Shown: positions 10,605 through 18,595, counted from the stretch's first letter. The stretch is 64,000 nucleotides of DNA from Arcobacter ellisii (GCF_003544915.1 NZ_CP032097.1:2232001-2296000), one strand, 5' to 3'. Numbers and translations are program-made. The notes: a model not told the origin generated them from the sequence alone.

Positions 10605-10934
10605 TTAAAACTCTTTATCTAAAATTGAATCTAATTGATTTTCAATAATGATAAGTTTATTAATTAGATTTTTATAGTTATAAGAATCAAGTTTTTCCAT
10701 TTGGATTGAATAATTTAAACTATGAGCTAATTGATTAATGTTTGTACCAATTTTATTTATATTCCAGATCAACTCTTTTAAATCTTTTTTATTATTTGTT
10801 TTTACATTGATATTTGAAGATTCAATATATTTAATTAAAAACTGAGTACTATTCATATTAAGAGCTTTTGCTTTGGAATTAAGTAATTGTTTTTGTTGTT
10901 GTGATAATCTAAATTTAAACATTTTATTTTGCAT
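10605..10934 (-). CDS. MobC-like relaxosome accessory protein
   Basis: 109 residues from the ATG at 10934, chosen because AAAAGGA lies 6 nt upstream. The 6-codon longer TTG frame has no such site. Seen: an N-terminal MFKFRLSQQQKQLLNSKA stretch like a ribbon-helix-helix DNA-binding fold, then WNINKIGTNINQLAHSLN near residues 62-79, the hallmark pattern of MobC/MbeC-type proteins. These bind oriT and help the relaxase open the strands. It is followed immediately by the relaxase gene with no gap. Confidence 0.8.
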   Translation of the reverse strand: MQNKMFKFRLSQQQKQLLNSKAKALNMNSTQFLIKYIESSNINVKTNNKKDLKELIWNINKIGTNINQLAHSLNYSIQMEKLDSYNYKNLINKLIIIENQLDSILDKEF

Positions 10935-11048
10935 TAAAATCCTTTTATACAAATATTTATTTCATTTAATACATTCACAATTTTTTAATTTTAAAAGTAA
11001 AAGATAAATTTAGTTTTTTTGTTATAATTTTTTAAAAAGGATTATTTT

Positions 11049-11294
11049 ATGGAAAAAATTGATCTAAATAGAATGGTAGAACTTTTAAATAATTTTACTT
11101 TAGATAGTGACAATAACACTAATAGTAAAAATGAAAGTGAAATTGAAAATAAGATTGAAAGTGAAAACTTTAATTATCAGACAATAAAATGTGATAATAT
11201 GACACTTATTGTTCCTGATGAAATTTTAAATAATCTTTATTCACAAATGGATCCAAAAGCTTTAGAGAAAAAATTAGAAGAGTTAAATTGTTAA
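11049..11294 (+). CDS. Hypothetical acidic small protein
   Basis: 81 residues, not recognised. Seen: an Asn/Ser/Glu-rich central part (about residues 20-42) likely to be disordered, then a short hydrophobic TLIVPDEILNNLYSQM segment and an acidic/basic helical C-terminus. An AAAAGGA site sits 7 nt before the ATG, which supports real translation. It is divergent from the mobC-relaxase pair and the two share a 114-bp promoter region, so it may be a small regulator or accessory factor of mobilization; that is inference from position only. Confidence 0.5.
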   Translation: MEKIDLNRMVELLNNFTLDSDNNTNSKNESEIENKIESENFNYQTIKCDNMTLIVPDEILNNLYSQMDPKALEKKLEELNC

Positions 11295-11319
11295 AAATTT
11301 AATTTTTTAAAGTATAAAC

Positions 11320-11397
11320 TAAAACATCCCAAAATAGATGCAATACTATTTGAAACTGATTGTTTTTAAATTAAAAAAACAATCAAGAGATGTTTTA
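11320..11397. repeat. Nested inverted repeats (two-level stem)
   Basis: Outer arms TAAAACATC (11320-11328) and GATGTTTTA (11389-11397) pair perfectly over 9 bp. Inside them GATTGTTTTT (11358-11367) pairs with AAAAACAATC (11375-11384) around a 7-nt loop. The inner hairpin with its A/T runs could be a terminator for the 81-residue gene; the outer arms make the whole unit a larger fold. It lies in the 390-bp non-coding stretch of the mobile element, so an oriT or origin role is possible. Confidence 0.6.
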
Positions 11398-11501
11398 TAC
11401 CTGCATTTTAGCAAAAAGTTTTTTAGATTTTACAATTGTTTTTTTTTAATTTAGAGCTATATTTTTGGATTAAAATATTAAATTAGATTTGATTTGGGAT
11501 T

Positions 11502-11572
11502 TTTAAGGGAAGATTCCCTTAAAGAACGATGTCATGTGGGAAAACGTAGTGTACCCACAATGGCTGTCGTTC
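11502..11572. other. Strongly structured non-coding element (candidate oriT, origin or small RNA)
   Basis: Three pairings occur close together. TTTAAGGGA (11502-11510) pairs with TCCCTTAAA (11515-11523) round AGAT. GAACGA (11524-11529) pairs with TCGTTC (11567-11572). Inside that, TGTGGG (11535-11540) pairs with CCCACA (11554-11559) around the loop AAAACGTAGTGTA. The block is clearly more GC-rich than its surroundings. The loop contains TAGTGT, which resembles from memory the nick region of pMV158-type oriTs, a weak likeness. It is about 570 bp from mobC and 40 bp from the iterons. Function is inference. Confidence 0.55.
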
Positions 11573-11610
11573 CTATTTTGGTTTTCTTTAAAAGCATAGA
11601 TTTTACTTTA

Positions 11611-11690
11611 TTTGAATATTTTGGAAAAACTTTTCACCTTTTTTGAATAATTTGGAATGTTTTTCACTTTTATTTGAATTAATTTTACTT
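11611..11690. repeat. Three iterons with exact 31-bp spacing
   Basis: TTTGAATA-type units start at 11611, 11642 and 11673. The first two share TTTGAATA, then TTTGGAA, then TTTTCAC in nearly the same phase; the third (TTTGAATTAATTT) is partial and runs into the 3' end of the next gene. Spacing of 31 bp is close to three helical turns, as expected for protein-binding iterons of a plasmid origin or a partition site. A ParA-type gene lies just upstream on the minus strand. The DNA is AT-rich, but the exact periodicity is not expected by chance. Confidence 0.5.
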
Positions 11691-12203
11691 ATTTGTAATA
11701 ACCATAACAAAAGGATGCCCTTCTTTTATATCCCAAATTCTAACATGAACATCAGGAATTATATATTCAATTTTTATATTACCTAAAACATCACCTTCTT
11801 TAAATATTTGTCCTTTATAGATAAAAGTTTTATCTATAAATTGAAATTCATCAAATTTACTTTCAAACTCTTCCATATTTTCAAATCTGATTGAATTATT
11901 TAAAGTTTGAGCTTTTTGTACAGGAATATTTGTTTGTGTAATAGTTTTAGATTCTTTTACAATTGGTGGAGTTAAACCTAAATAAAAAATTGAACAACTA
12001 ATCCAACCTATAAAAAAAGATATAACACCAGATAAAATTAATTTAACAAGGTTATTTTTAGTTTTATTAGAGTTATATATTTGCATTTCATTTTTAATTA
12101 AATCTAATTCAAAAAGTAATCCACTCTCATGTGGATTACCTTTTAAAAGTTTAATTGTATTAACTAAGTCCTTACTTATAATATCTAGTTGATCTTGTGT
12201 CAT
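11685..12203 (-). CDS. Single-pass membrane protein of the mobile element, unknown function
   Basis: 172 residues, not recognised. Seen: a helical N-terminal part (1-50), one membrane span near residues 51-74 (LVKLILSGVISFFIGWISC), a polar linker, and a C-terminal domain of about 70 residues with KTFIYKGQIFKEGDVLGNIKI and a VRIWDIKEGHPFVMVI ending that looks beta-rich and extracytoplasmic. The gene lies 4 bp downstream of the ParA-like ATPase gene, so the two are probably co-transcribed. The C-terminal shape recalls type IV pilus or conjugation accessory proteins, but this is only an impression. Confidence 0.6.
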   Translation of the reverse strand: MTQDQLDIISKDLVNTIKLLKGNPHESGLLFELDLIKNEMQIYNSNKTKNNLVKLILSGVISFFIGWISCSIFYLGLTPPIVKESKTITQTNIPVQKAQTLNNSIRFENMEEFESKFDEFQFIDKTFIYKGQIFKEGDVLGNIKIEYIIPDVHVRIWDIKEGHPFVMVITNK

Positions 12204-12207
12204 TTTT

Positions 12208-12990
12208 TTACTTTAATTTATTAATAATTTTTTCAATACCAGGAAGAATATAATTCTTTTGCAAAAGTAAAGCACTTTTAACAATATTTCTTTTTTTAAT
12301 TAGTTGCATTAATTCATCATCTTGTTCATTTGTAATTTCATCAATCTTTTGATTAATTGCATCAAGATTAGTATCACATAACTCTTTAATTGTAATTGCA
12401 TTTCTTCTTGCATATTTTATAGGAAGTGAATCTTTAATTGCAAAGTAGTTAGATTCATTAGTTAGATCAACTTTATATTTTTTTTGAATAATTTTTGCAT
12501 TATCAAAAAATTGATCAAATTGATTCTGAACACTTGAATATTCATACTCATTAAATCTATTAAAAACAAATATTACTTTATTTTCCAAGTCAACATGATC
12601 TTTGATAGACTCTAAAAAATCCATAGCAACGTTGAAATCATCACTTCCATCCATGCAAGGAATTAAAAATAAGTCTACAAATTGGTATAAATCATTAGTT
12701 ACCATAGATTTATGAAAAGTTGATAGCTTATTGGCACCAACATCAATAATGATATTTTTATCAGATTTTCTTAAAATTCTTTCAAATTTAAAAAACTCAT
12801 CATCAAGTTCTGTTAAAAAATCCATCTGTATTGATTCATAATAATTTTTTGAATTAATTCTTTTATCACTTTGATTGATTGTATCCATCTCAATTAACAT
12901 AGAATTATGTAAATATGATGCAGTTGTTGAAGCTAGAGTTGTTTTCCCACTTCCGCCTTTAAAATTTAAAGCAAGTATATTTTTTGCCAT
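12208..12990 (-). CDS. ParA/MinD-family ATPase
   Basis: 260 residues from the ATG at 12990, preferred because AAAGGA lies 8 nt before it; the upstream ATG at 12999 overlaps that site. Seen: the deviant Walker A motif NFKGGSGKTTLAS near residues 9-21, a Walker A' Asp in LIEMDTINQ near 36-44, and the hydrophobic IIIDVGANKLS strand near 98. Family knowledge: such ATPases partition plasmid or island DNA, or position protein complexes. The C-terminal third is Lys-rich and unlike chromosomal ParA. A helical gene product lies upstream (13022-13426) and iterons downstream, a possible par cassette. Confidence 0.8.
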   Translation of the reverse strand: MAKNILALNFKGGSGKTTLASTTASYLHNSMLIEMDTINQSDKRINSKNYYESIQMDFLTELDDEFFKFERILRKSDKNIIIDVGANKLSTFHKSMVTNDLYQFVDLFLIPCMDGSDDFNVAMDFLESIKDHVDLENKVIFVFNRFNEYEYSSVQNQFDQFFDNAKIIQKKYKVDLTNESNYFAIKDSLPIKYARRNAITIKELCDTNLDAINQKIDEITNEQDDELMQLIKKRNIVKSALLLQKNYILPGIEKIINKLK

Positions 12991-13021
12991 TTTATTCATC
13001 CTTTTTACTTTATTTTTATAA

Positions 13022-13426
13022 TTATTTGAAATCTGATTTATCAGCTCTTTTTAGCTCACCATCATCTTTCAACTCTTTAACCTGTGCCAATTGAACTTGA
13101 CTATTTGAAATATCATTTCTTACTTCACTTTTATCTATTTGATTTTTTGAAGTAATATCTTCTTTTTTAGTATTGATTTTTGAAATCTTTATTTCATTAC
13201 TTTCAATATTTTTTACATACCACTTATAAAAATTGCTGTATTTTACTTTTGTTTCAAAGACAGAATTTATAAGCTCCAATATTTCTACTTTTGTGAGAAA
13301 ATCATCTAAATAAACTAACTCATTTCTAATGAGCTTTAAAAATTTAGTTGATTTTTTTATCTCTTTTAATTCTTTACCAAAAAGAGTTTCTAACTCTTTT
13401 TTACGTTTAAAAAGTAATTCTTCCAT
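13022..13426 (-). CDS. Hypothetical protein upstream of the ParA-like gene, possible DNA-binding partner
   Basis: 134 residues, not recognised. Seen: residues 1-75 are helical and basic with a FLTKVEILELINSVFETKVKYSNFYKWY stretch that could form a helix-turn-helix-like fold (given here as residues 44-71); residues 76-134 are polar and probably disordered. It is the first gene of the three-gene minus-strand unit with the ParA-like ATPase and the membrane protein, which is where a ParB-like or centromere-binding partner is expected. The 134-bp upstream space separates it from the divergent 13561 gene. Confidence 0.45.
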   Translation of the reverse strand: MEELLFKRKKELETLFGKELKEIKKSTKFLKLIRNELVYLDDFLTKVEILELINSVFETKVKYSNFYKWYVKNIESNEIKISKINTKKEDITSKNQIDKSEVRNDISNSQVQLAQVKELKDDGELKRADKSDFK

Positions 13427-13560
13427 TTATACCATCCTACTTCTCCTGGAATTTTTTTAAAGATTTTTTAATCTCATATAGGTATTCACAAAAATTCAAA
13501 AAAAGTAAAAATTAGTGAAATTGTGAATAGAGTAAATACAAATTAAAAAAAGGATGGAAA

Positions 13561-13818
13561 ATGGAAAACCTAGACTGGAAAAAAGCAAGTGATAAATTAG
13601 AAGAAACAATAAAGCAATTTGATTATTTTATTTTTGATATGAAATCGTCACATTTTAAAATGAAAATTGAAATGTTAAAAAACATTTATTTATTTCAAAG
13701 AAATGAATACGAATATATAAAAAGAATAAATGAACTTGAAGAAAAGTTAAATGACAAGAAATTTGAATATCCACCTATTTTAGGATATCCACCTATTATT
13801 GATGCGGAGGTGGAATAA
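13561..13818 (+). CDS. Hypothetical helical protein
   Basis: 85 residues, not recognised. Seen: a mostly helical, Lys/Glu-rich chain with a likely coiled coil near residues 50-67 (YEYIKRINELEEKLNDKKF) and a C-terminal repeat, PPILGYPPII, before the acidic end. An AAAAGGA site lies just 5' of the ATG. Its stop overlaps the next small gene by 1 bp (TAATG), so both are probably translated together. It is divergent from the ParA unit within the mobile element. Confidence 0.5.
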   Translation: MENLDWKKASDKLEETIKQFDYFIFDMKSSHFKMKIEMLKNIYLFQRNEYEYIKRINELEEKLNDKKFEYPPILGYPPIIDAEVE

Positions 13819-14000
13819 TGAAAAAATATGACGCTATTATATTATGTTATGGATCAATTGCTCTAAAACAAAAAATAGAAATAAAAATAAAACAAACAGT
13901 CTATACAAGCTGGATGATTGAAGGCATAGGTACAAAAAAAGAGCTTATAAAGATATATACTAAAAAACAAATAATAGCTATATACAATAGTGGAATATAA
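13818..14000 (+). CDS. Hypothetical basic small protein
   Basis: 60 residues, not recognised. Seen: a short beta-rich chain (YDAIILCYGSIALKQKI, then VYTSWMIEGIG, then Lys-rich TKKELIKIYTKKQIIAIY). It starts on the stop codon of the preceding gene, and GGAGGTGG at about 13806-13813 is a very strong ribosome binding site, which argues that this short gene is genuinely expressed. No function can be offered. Confidence 0.5.
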   Translation: MKKYDAIILCYGSIALKQKIEIKIKQTVYTSWMIEGIGTKKELIKIYTKKQIIAIYNSGI

Positions 14001-14567
14001 TACTATAAAGAGAGAATTTAGGCTAAAAAGGTGTATTTCCAAATAGTCATAGCCTGTTAAAATTGCTGTTTATAGGTAAAAAAATGTAGAAAAAAAATAA
14101 ACAATGCCATTGTGGAATGGGAGATTAACTCTTTCACAACTGGCGATATTTTCAAATAGAGATTAGATAATTATTTAAAGTTGTAGCAAATGGATATTTG
14201 TTACTTTAGGTGACTTGATACAGAATTTCTAACACTTCTTTTTTATAAGCATAAAATATAATCTTATCCCTACAATTTCAACAAATACTTACTTATCAAA
14301 TATAAAAATTATCTATACTTACAAAAAAAGATGAAATATAAAATAATTTAGAAATTTCACACAATATTTCTAGTTTTTCACTTTTATATTCCTATTTTGG
14401 GGAAATTTAAAATTACAATTCTAATTTTTATTTTTCTATTTAATCTACAATATTTTATATATTTTAGATAATTAATCTATTTTTAAATAGTAGTTTATTA
14501 AAAACTATTGACTTAAAAATAGAAAACTGATATTATTCTCTTATAAATTTACATTAGGAGATTAAAT
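14001..14567. other. 567-bp non-coding stretch before the HsdM-HsdS fusion gene
   Basis: No gene above 25 codons is convincing. The left part has an unusually GC-rich patch with a hairpin at 14106-14144: GCCA and TTGTG at its 5' side pair with CACAA and TGGC at its 3' side, with a single-base bulge. The right 250 bp is extremely AT-rich and includes TTGACT and TATTAT-like boxes near 14509 and 14530 that could form the promoter of the fusion gene. An AGGAG site lies 8 nt before the ATG at 14568. Confidence 0.5.
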
Positions 14568-16274
14568 ATGGAAATTTTAAAATTATTGGAAAATTTAGAA
14601 AATCATTCACTTGAAACTATTTATGTTTTGAAAGCATGGAAAAAATTATCAGATGAGAAAAAAATAGATAAAAAATATTCTTTCGAAAATTTTTATAATC
14701 AAGAGATCAATGTAGAAAATTTATTAAATATATTTAATAACTTATCAAAAACAGTTAAACTTTTTAATATTTATAAATTTAATCCAGAAATTTACAATAA
14801 AAAAGATTTAATTGAAATGTTAAATATAGTTAAAAAAGAAACTCTTCCAAATGTAAATGAGATTTTTTATAATTCAAAAACTGACGGATCTTATGTATCG
14901 GACCAAATTGCCGAACTTGGAATAAAATTACTTGATAATAATTTTGAAGAATTATATGTACCTTTTACACATAGCTTTTCATATGCAAATTTTACAAATA
15001 AAAAGATTTATGCTGATTTTTATATGACTAAAGCAGCAATTATTGCTGAACTTATAAATATACTTGAAAATAAAGATATTGAGTTTCATATGACAAATGC
15101 TTTAAAAGAACCAACATTTATAGATAAAAATGCTTCACATCTTTTAAGAAAATTCGATTGTGTATTATCATTTCCTCCAATTAGAGTTATTGAAGAACTT
15201 GATATTTCAAAAGATATTTTTGATAGATTTCATTTTCCAAAGAGTAAAGTTTTAGATATTGCTCACTTTGAACATGTTATTGCACAAACAAAAAATAAAG
15301 CATTAATTTCATTACCTGTTGGATTTACGTATCGAAGTAACAATGAAGAAAACTTTAGAAAAAAATTAATTGAAGAGAATCTATTAGAAACAATTATTAT
15401 TTTACCTAGAAATATATTATTAGGTACACAAACTGAAATGACATTTTTTATAATCAATAAGAATAAACTTGATAATAAAATATATTTTCTTAATCTAAAT
15501 AATGACTCATTTTTGATTAAAAGTGGTAAAAAAACTATATTTAAAGATATAAATGAAATTTGTGATGTTTACAATAATAGAAAAGAGATATCAAACATTT
15601 CAACTATTGTAGAAAAAGAACAAATAATTAATAATAATTACTCATTAGCAATTGATAGATATATACAAGATCCTATTTTTGAAAATATTCAAAATAAATT
15701 AGAAGGATTTGAGCTAATTGCTTTAGAAAAAATTGCCGATGTTAGAAGATCTCAATTATTAAAAGATGAGGAAAAAGGAATAAATGTTTATGAGATTTCA
15801 CCTTCAGATTTTATTTCTAGTAATTTTACTTTGGAATGTGGAAAAATTAAAAAAATTGATAAAAATATCAAAAAACTTGAATTATATAAATTAGAACCTT
15901 ACGATGTTTTACTGAGCACCAAAGGGACTATAGGTGGAGTTGCTATTATAGGAGAAATTAAAGAACCAATGGTAGCTTCTCAAGCTATACAAGTAATTAG
16001 AATAAAAGATACAAATAATAAAAAGAATAAAGCAATTACATTATATATGTTTTTAAAATCTGATTTAGGACAATCAATTTTATCTTCATTAGTTTTTGGA
16101 ACAGTAATGCCACAAATTTCTACTGATGAAATAAAACAATTGAATATTCCTATTTTATCAAAAGAACAAGAATTTAAATTAATAGAAAATTTTGAATTAG
16201 AAAACAGGCTAAATGAAGAGATTAATGAAATAAATAAAAAAATCAAACTAATTCATAGAAATTTTTTAAATTAG
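14568..16274 (+). CDS. HsdM-HsdS-like fusion protein with degenerate methyltransferase motifs
   Basis: 568 residues. Residues about 95-360 follow the type I N6-adenine methyltransferase pattern: FHFPKSK with a following HFEHVIAQ, ALISLPVGFTYRSNNEENFRKK, LLETIIILPRNILLGTQTEMTFFIINK. Residues about 381-568 resemble an HsdS target-recognition half: LEKIADVRRSQ, YDVLLSTKGTIGGVAI, FGTVMPQISTDEIKQLNIPI and a C-terminal coiled coil. Key motifs are altered: the SAM-binding DPxCGSG position reads VPFTHSFS (131-138) and the catalytic NPPF position reads SFPPI (201-205). No HsdR gene is in the window. It may be an inactive DNA-binding or decoy protein of the element. Family placement is good; activity and role are inference. 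Confidence 0.75.
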   Translation: MEILKLLENLENHSLETIYVLKAWKKLSDEKKIDKKYSFENFYNQEINVENLLNIFNNLSKTVKLFNIYKFNPEIYNKKDLIEMLNIVKKETLPNVNEIFYNSKTDGSYVSDQIAELGIKLLDNNFEELYVPFTHSFSYANFTNKKIYADFYMTKAAIIAELINILENKDIEFHMTNALKEPTFIDKNASHLLRKFDCVLSFPPIRVIEELDISKDIFDRFHFPKSKVLDIAHFEHVIAQTKNKALISLPVGFTYRSNNEENFRKKLIEENLLETIIILPRNILLGTQTEMTFFIINKNKLDNKIYFLNLNNDSFLIKSGKKTIFKDINEICDVYNNRKEISNISTIVEKEQIINNNYSLAIDRYIQDPIFENIQNKLEGFELIALEKIADVRRSQLLKDEEKGINVYEISPSDFISSNFTLECGKIKKIDKNIKKLELYKLEPYDVLLSTKGTIGGVAIIGEIKEPMVASQAIQVIRIKDTNNKKNKAITLYMFLKSDLGQSILSSLVFGTVMPQISTDEIKQLNIPILSKEQEFKLIENFELENRLNEEINEINKKIKLIHRNFLN

Positions 16275-16417
16275 TTTATACAACTAACTTAAAAACAAGG
16301 AGGTTATTAAAATATAAATATGATGGTTTTAATGATATAGGTGATTCTTCCTTATAATTGACCCTAGGAAAGTTATATAAAGAAGAATTTAATCAAAATA
16401 AATTTAAAGGAGCAATT

Positions 16418-17101
16418 ATGCTATTTAAAATTACTTTACTTGGTAAAAATTATAACCAAAATAAAAATAAAAATCAATTTTCATTTCTATTTAATTCATT
16501 CACTAGAAATGATTGGATAGAAGAATTAACAAATGTTGATTCAAATTTATACTTCTTGATTAAAGAAGAAGTTGAAGAGTTTTTTTACAATACAGGTGGT
16601 TATTTAACTTATTTAGATTTTGAATCATGTTATCAATTAGCTGTTGAGGCTACAATAAAACAAGTTAAAAAAAGTATCAGAAAAAATAAAAAATGTTTTT
16701 TTGAAATAGAAAATAATGATAATTCATTGATTTACAAGAAGATAAAAGAGAGATTGCTCTCAAATATCAGAAATCTATTTGATAAAAAAAGAAAAATTAA
16801 CGTTCTAAATATTGATTTATTGATAATGGATAATATTTATGAAAGTTATGAAGTAGATACTACTCTATGGGATTTAAGAAAATTAGTTAATACAAATCCT
16901 CAAATAATAATTGACAATATAATCAAACTAGCAAATAGTTTTGAAATTACATTAAGTGAGATTGATGAACTTGGTGAAAAATTAAATATGGATTTTTCTG
17001 CTATCCCTGAATTAAATTTATCTTTAGAATTCAGAAATTTAAAAAAAGCAGCTAATAGTCAGTTATATCTACATTTCAATGAAGAATTAATGGTGGCATA
17101 A
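16418..17101 (+). CDS. Hypothetical protein, possible replication accessory factor
   Basis: 227 residues from the ATG at 16418, which has AAAGGAG 5 nt upstream; a longer TTG frame from 16358 lacks one. Not recognised. Seen: a beta-like N-terminus (LFKITLLGKNY), then an acidic/basic helical body with VEATIKQVKKSIRKNKKCFFEI near 73-94 and ERLLSNIRNLFDKKRKINVLNID near 111-133. Its stop overlaps the helicase start by 1 bp, so the two are coupled. That position recalls helicase loader or initiator genes before replicative helicases, but no family motif proves it. A perfect AAGGAGG at 16297-16303 upstream serves only a possible six-codon frame. Confidence 0.5.
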   Translation: MLFKITLLGKNYNQNKNKNQFSFLFNSFTRNDWIEELTNVDSNLYFLIKEEVEEFFYNTGGYLTYLDFESCYQLAVEATIKQVKKSIRKNKKCFFEIENNDNSLIYKKIKERLLSNIRNLFDKKRKINVLNIDLLIMDNIYESYEVDTTLWDLRKLVNTNPQIIIDNIIKLANSFEITLSEIDELGEKLNMDFSAIPELNLSLEFRNLKKAANSQLYLHFNEELMVA

Positions 17102-18510
17102 TGAGTATAGCAATTAATATCGAGAAAGCTGTATTAAGCTCAATTTTATTCAATCCCGAAGAGTTTGAGAAAATAAATGAGATTCTAAAAGCAGATGATT
17201 TTTTTTCGTCTGCTCATCAAAAGATTTTTGAAGTAATGCAAAAACTTTATGATGAAGAAATGCCTATTGTTGAAGATTTTATTTCAAAAAGATTGAATAA
17301 TTCAAAATTAAATGATGTGTTAATTGATATTTTATCTGCTAATCCTATAACAAATTCTATTGCTTACGCAAAAGAAATAAAAAAAGATAGTTTAACAAGA
17401 CAAATACAACATTTAAGTTCTAAATTACAACATCAATTTGATATTAAAATCATTGATAAAATTTCAGAATTGAAAAATGAACTAGAAAATTTAAAATTTA
17501 TTAAAGAATTAAAAAACATAGATGAAATAAGTTCTTTATTTCAAAAATATGATTTAAATTATTTAGAAGTTGAGAATGTTAAATTTGAGTATTTAATTGA
17601 TAATTTACTTGTAAAAAATGAAATTACTATGATAGTGGCACGTCCTGCAATTGGAAAAAGTTTAACAACGTTTGCTTTTGTTAATATGATTCTTTTAAAT
17701 AGTAAAGTTTCCAAAATAATATATCTTGATGGAGATAATGGGCTTACTACTATAAAAGAGAGAAAAGTTCATATTGTAAAAGAAAATCATGGTGATAAAC
17801 TTATTTATTTACAAGGATTAAAAGCTTCAGAATTTAATATAGTGATTAAAAATTTATTAAAATCAAATTTAGATGATATATTAATAGTTTTTGATTCAAT
17901 TAAAAATTTCATGCAAGGTGGAGATAGAGACAAAAACAGAGATGTTTCTAAGGTTATGGAAATTTTAAAAACACTTAGAAACAATGGTGCGACTGTTATT
18001 TTTCTACACCATTCTAATAAACCATCAAAAGATATTGATGAATTGATGTATGCGGGATCTAGTGCTTGGGAAGAAGATTCCACAAATGCTTTTATTCTAA
18101 AGAATAATAAAGATAAAAAAGCATTTATCTTTATACCAATAAAAATGAGATCTGGAGATTTAAAAGAGATGGCATTTACATATTGTGAATATTCACATAC
18201 TCTAAATCAAATTGATTTAGATATAGCAAAAGAGACAAATGAAGAACTAGAAATAAGAAATGAAATCATTGATTTTATTTCAAATTCAAAAGAAGAGCCT
18301 AATTATAGTGAAATTCTAAATCACTTGATGAATAATGGATATCCAAAAATGAAAAGTACTGATGTACTAAAAAATGGTAAAGACAAATTTTGGGAATCAA
18401 AAAAATTGAAGCAATTTAATAAAACTATATTTTTATTAATAGATCAAAATAAAGATTTCAATAAACCAATCAAAATTGTTTTTGAAAATGAAGTACGTAA
18501 AGTAAGTTAG
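17101..18510 (+). CDS. DnaB/RepA-like hexameric helicase
   Basis: 469 residues. Seen: an N-terminal DnaB-type domain (IEKAVLSSILFNPEEF near 7-22 and AHQKIFEVMQKLYDEE near 37-52), then a RecA-like core with Walker A MIVARPAIGKSLT near residues 177-189, YLDGDNGLTTIKERK near 208-222, Walker B ILIVFDSIKNF near 260-270, and the HHSNKP motif near 302. The core is closer to plasmid RepA/AAA_25 ATPases than to chromosomal DnaB. It would unwind the element's DNA during replication or transfer. It overlaps the preceding gene by 1 bp. Confidence 0.8.
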   Translation: MSIAINIEKAVLSSILFNPEEFEKINEILKADDFFSSAHQKIFEVMQKLYDEEMPIVEDFISKRLNNSKLNDVLIDILSANPITNSIAYAKEIKKDSLTRQIQHLSSKLQHQFDIKIIDKISELKNELENLKFIKELKNIDEISSLFQKYDLNYLEVENVKFEYLIDNLLVKNEITMIVARPAIGKSLTTFAFVNMILLNSKVSKIIYLDGDNGLTTIKERKVHIVKENHGDKLIYLQGLKASEFNIVIKNLLKSNLDDILIVFDSIKNFMQGGDRDKNRDVSKVMEILKTLRNNGATVIFLHHSNKPSKDIDELMYAGSSAWEEDSTNAFILKNNKDKKAFIFIPIKMRSGDLKEMAFTYCEYSHTLNQIDLDIAKETNEELEIRNEIIDFISNSKEEPNYSEILNHLMNNGYPKMKSTDVLKNGKDKFWESKKLKQFNKTIFLLIDQNKDFNKPIKIVFENEVRKVS

Positions 18511-18516
18511 ATAACT

Positions 18517-18595
18517 TAGACAACTGGGGAAGTCCATTTTATGGGCTTTACTAGAGAACAATTTTTTTGGTGTTGTTTGGACAACCTGGACAACT
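18517..18595. repeat. GGACAAC-type direct repeats upstream of the AlpA-like gene
   Basis: Three 9-bp copies: TAGACAACT at 18517, TGGACAACC at 18578 and TGGACAACT at 18587, the last two directly in tandem. They lie in the leader of the small DNA-binding protein starting at 18627, so they may be its operator. A related ACAACTAAC word also occurs near 16280. Support is by eye only. Confidence 0.4.

Noticed and set aside
14568-16274. Reading this gene as an active type I methyltransferase
   Set aside because: The SAM-binding and catalytic motifs are not intact, and no HsdR is present.
16297-16326. A six-codon frame ATGATGGTTTTAATGATATAG after a perfect AAGGAGG as a leader peptide
   Set aside because: The spacing from the Shine-Dalgarno (about 17 nt) is too long for confident translation, and no attenuator follows.
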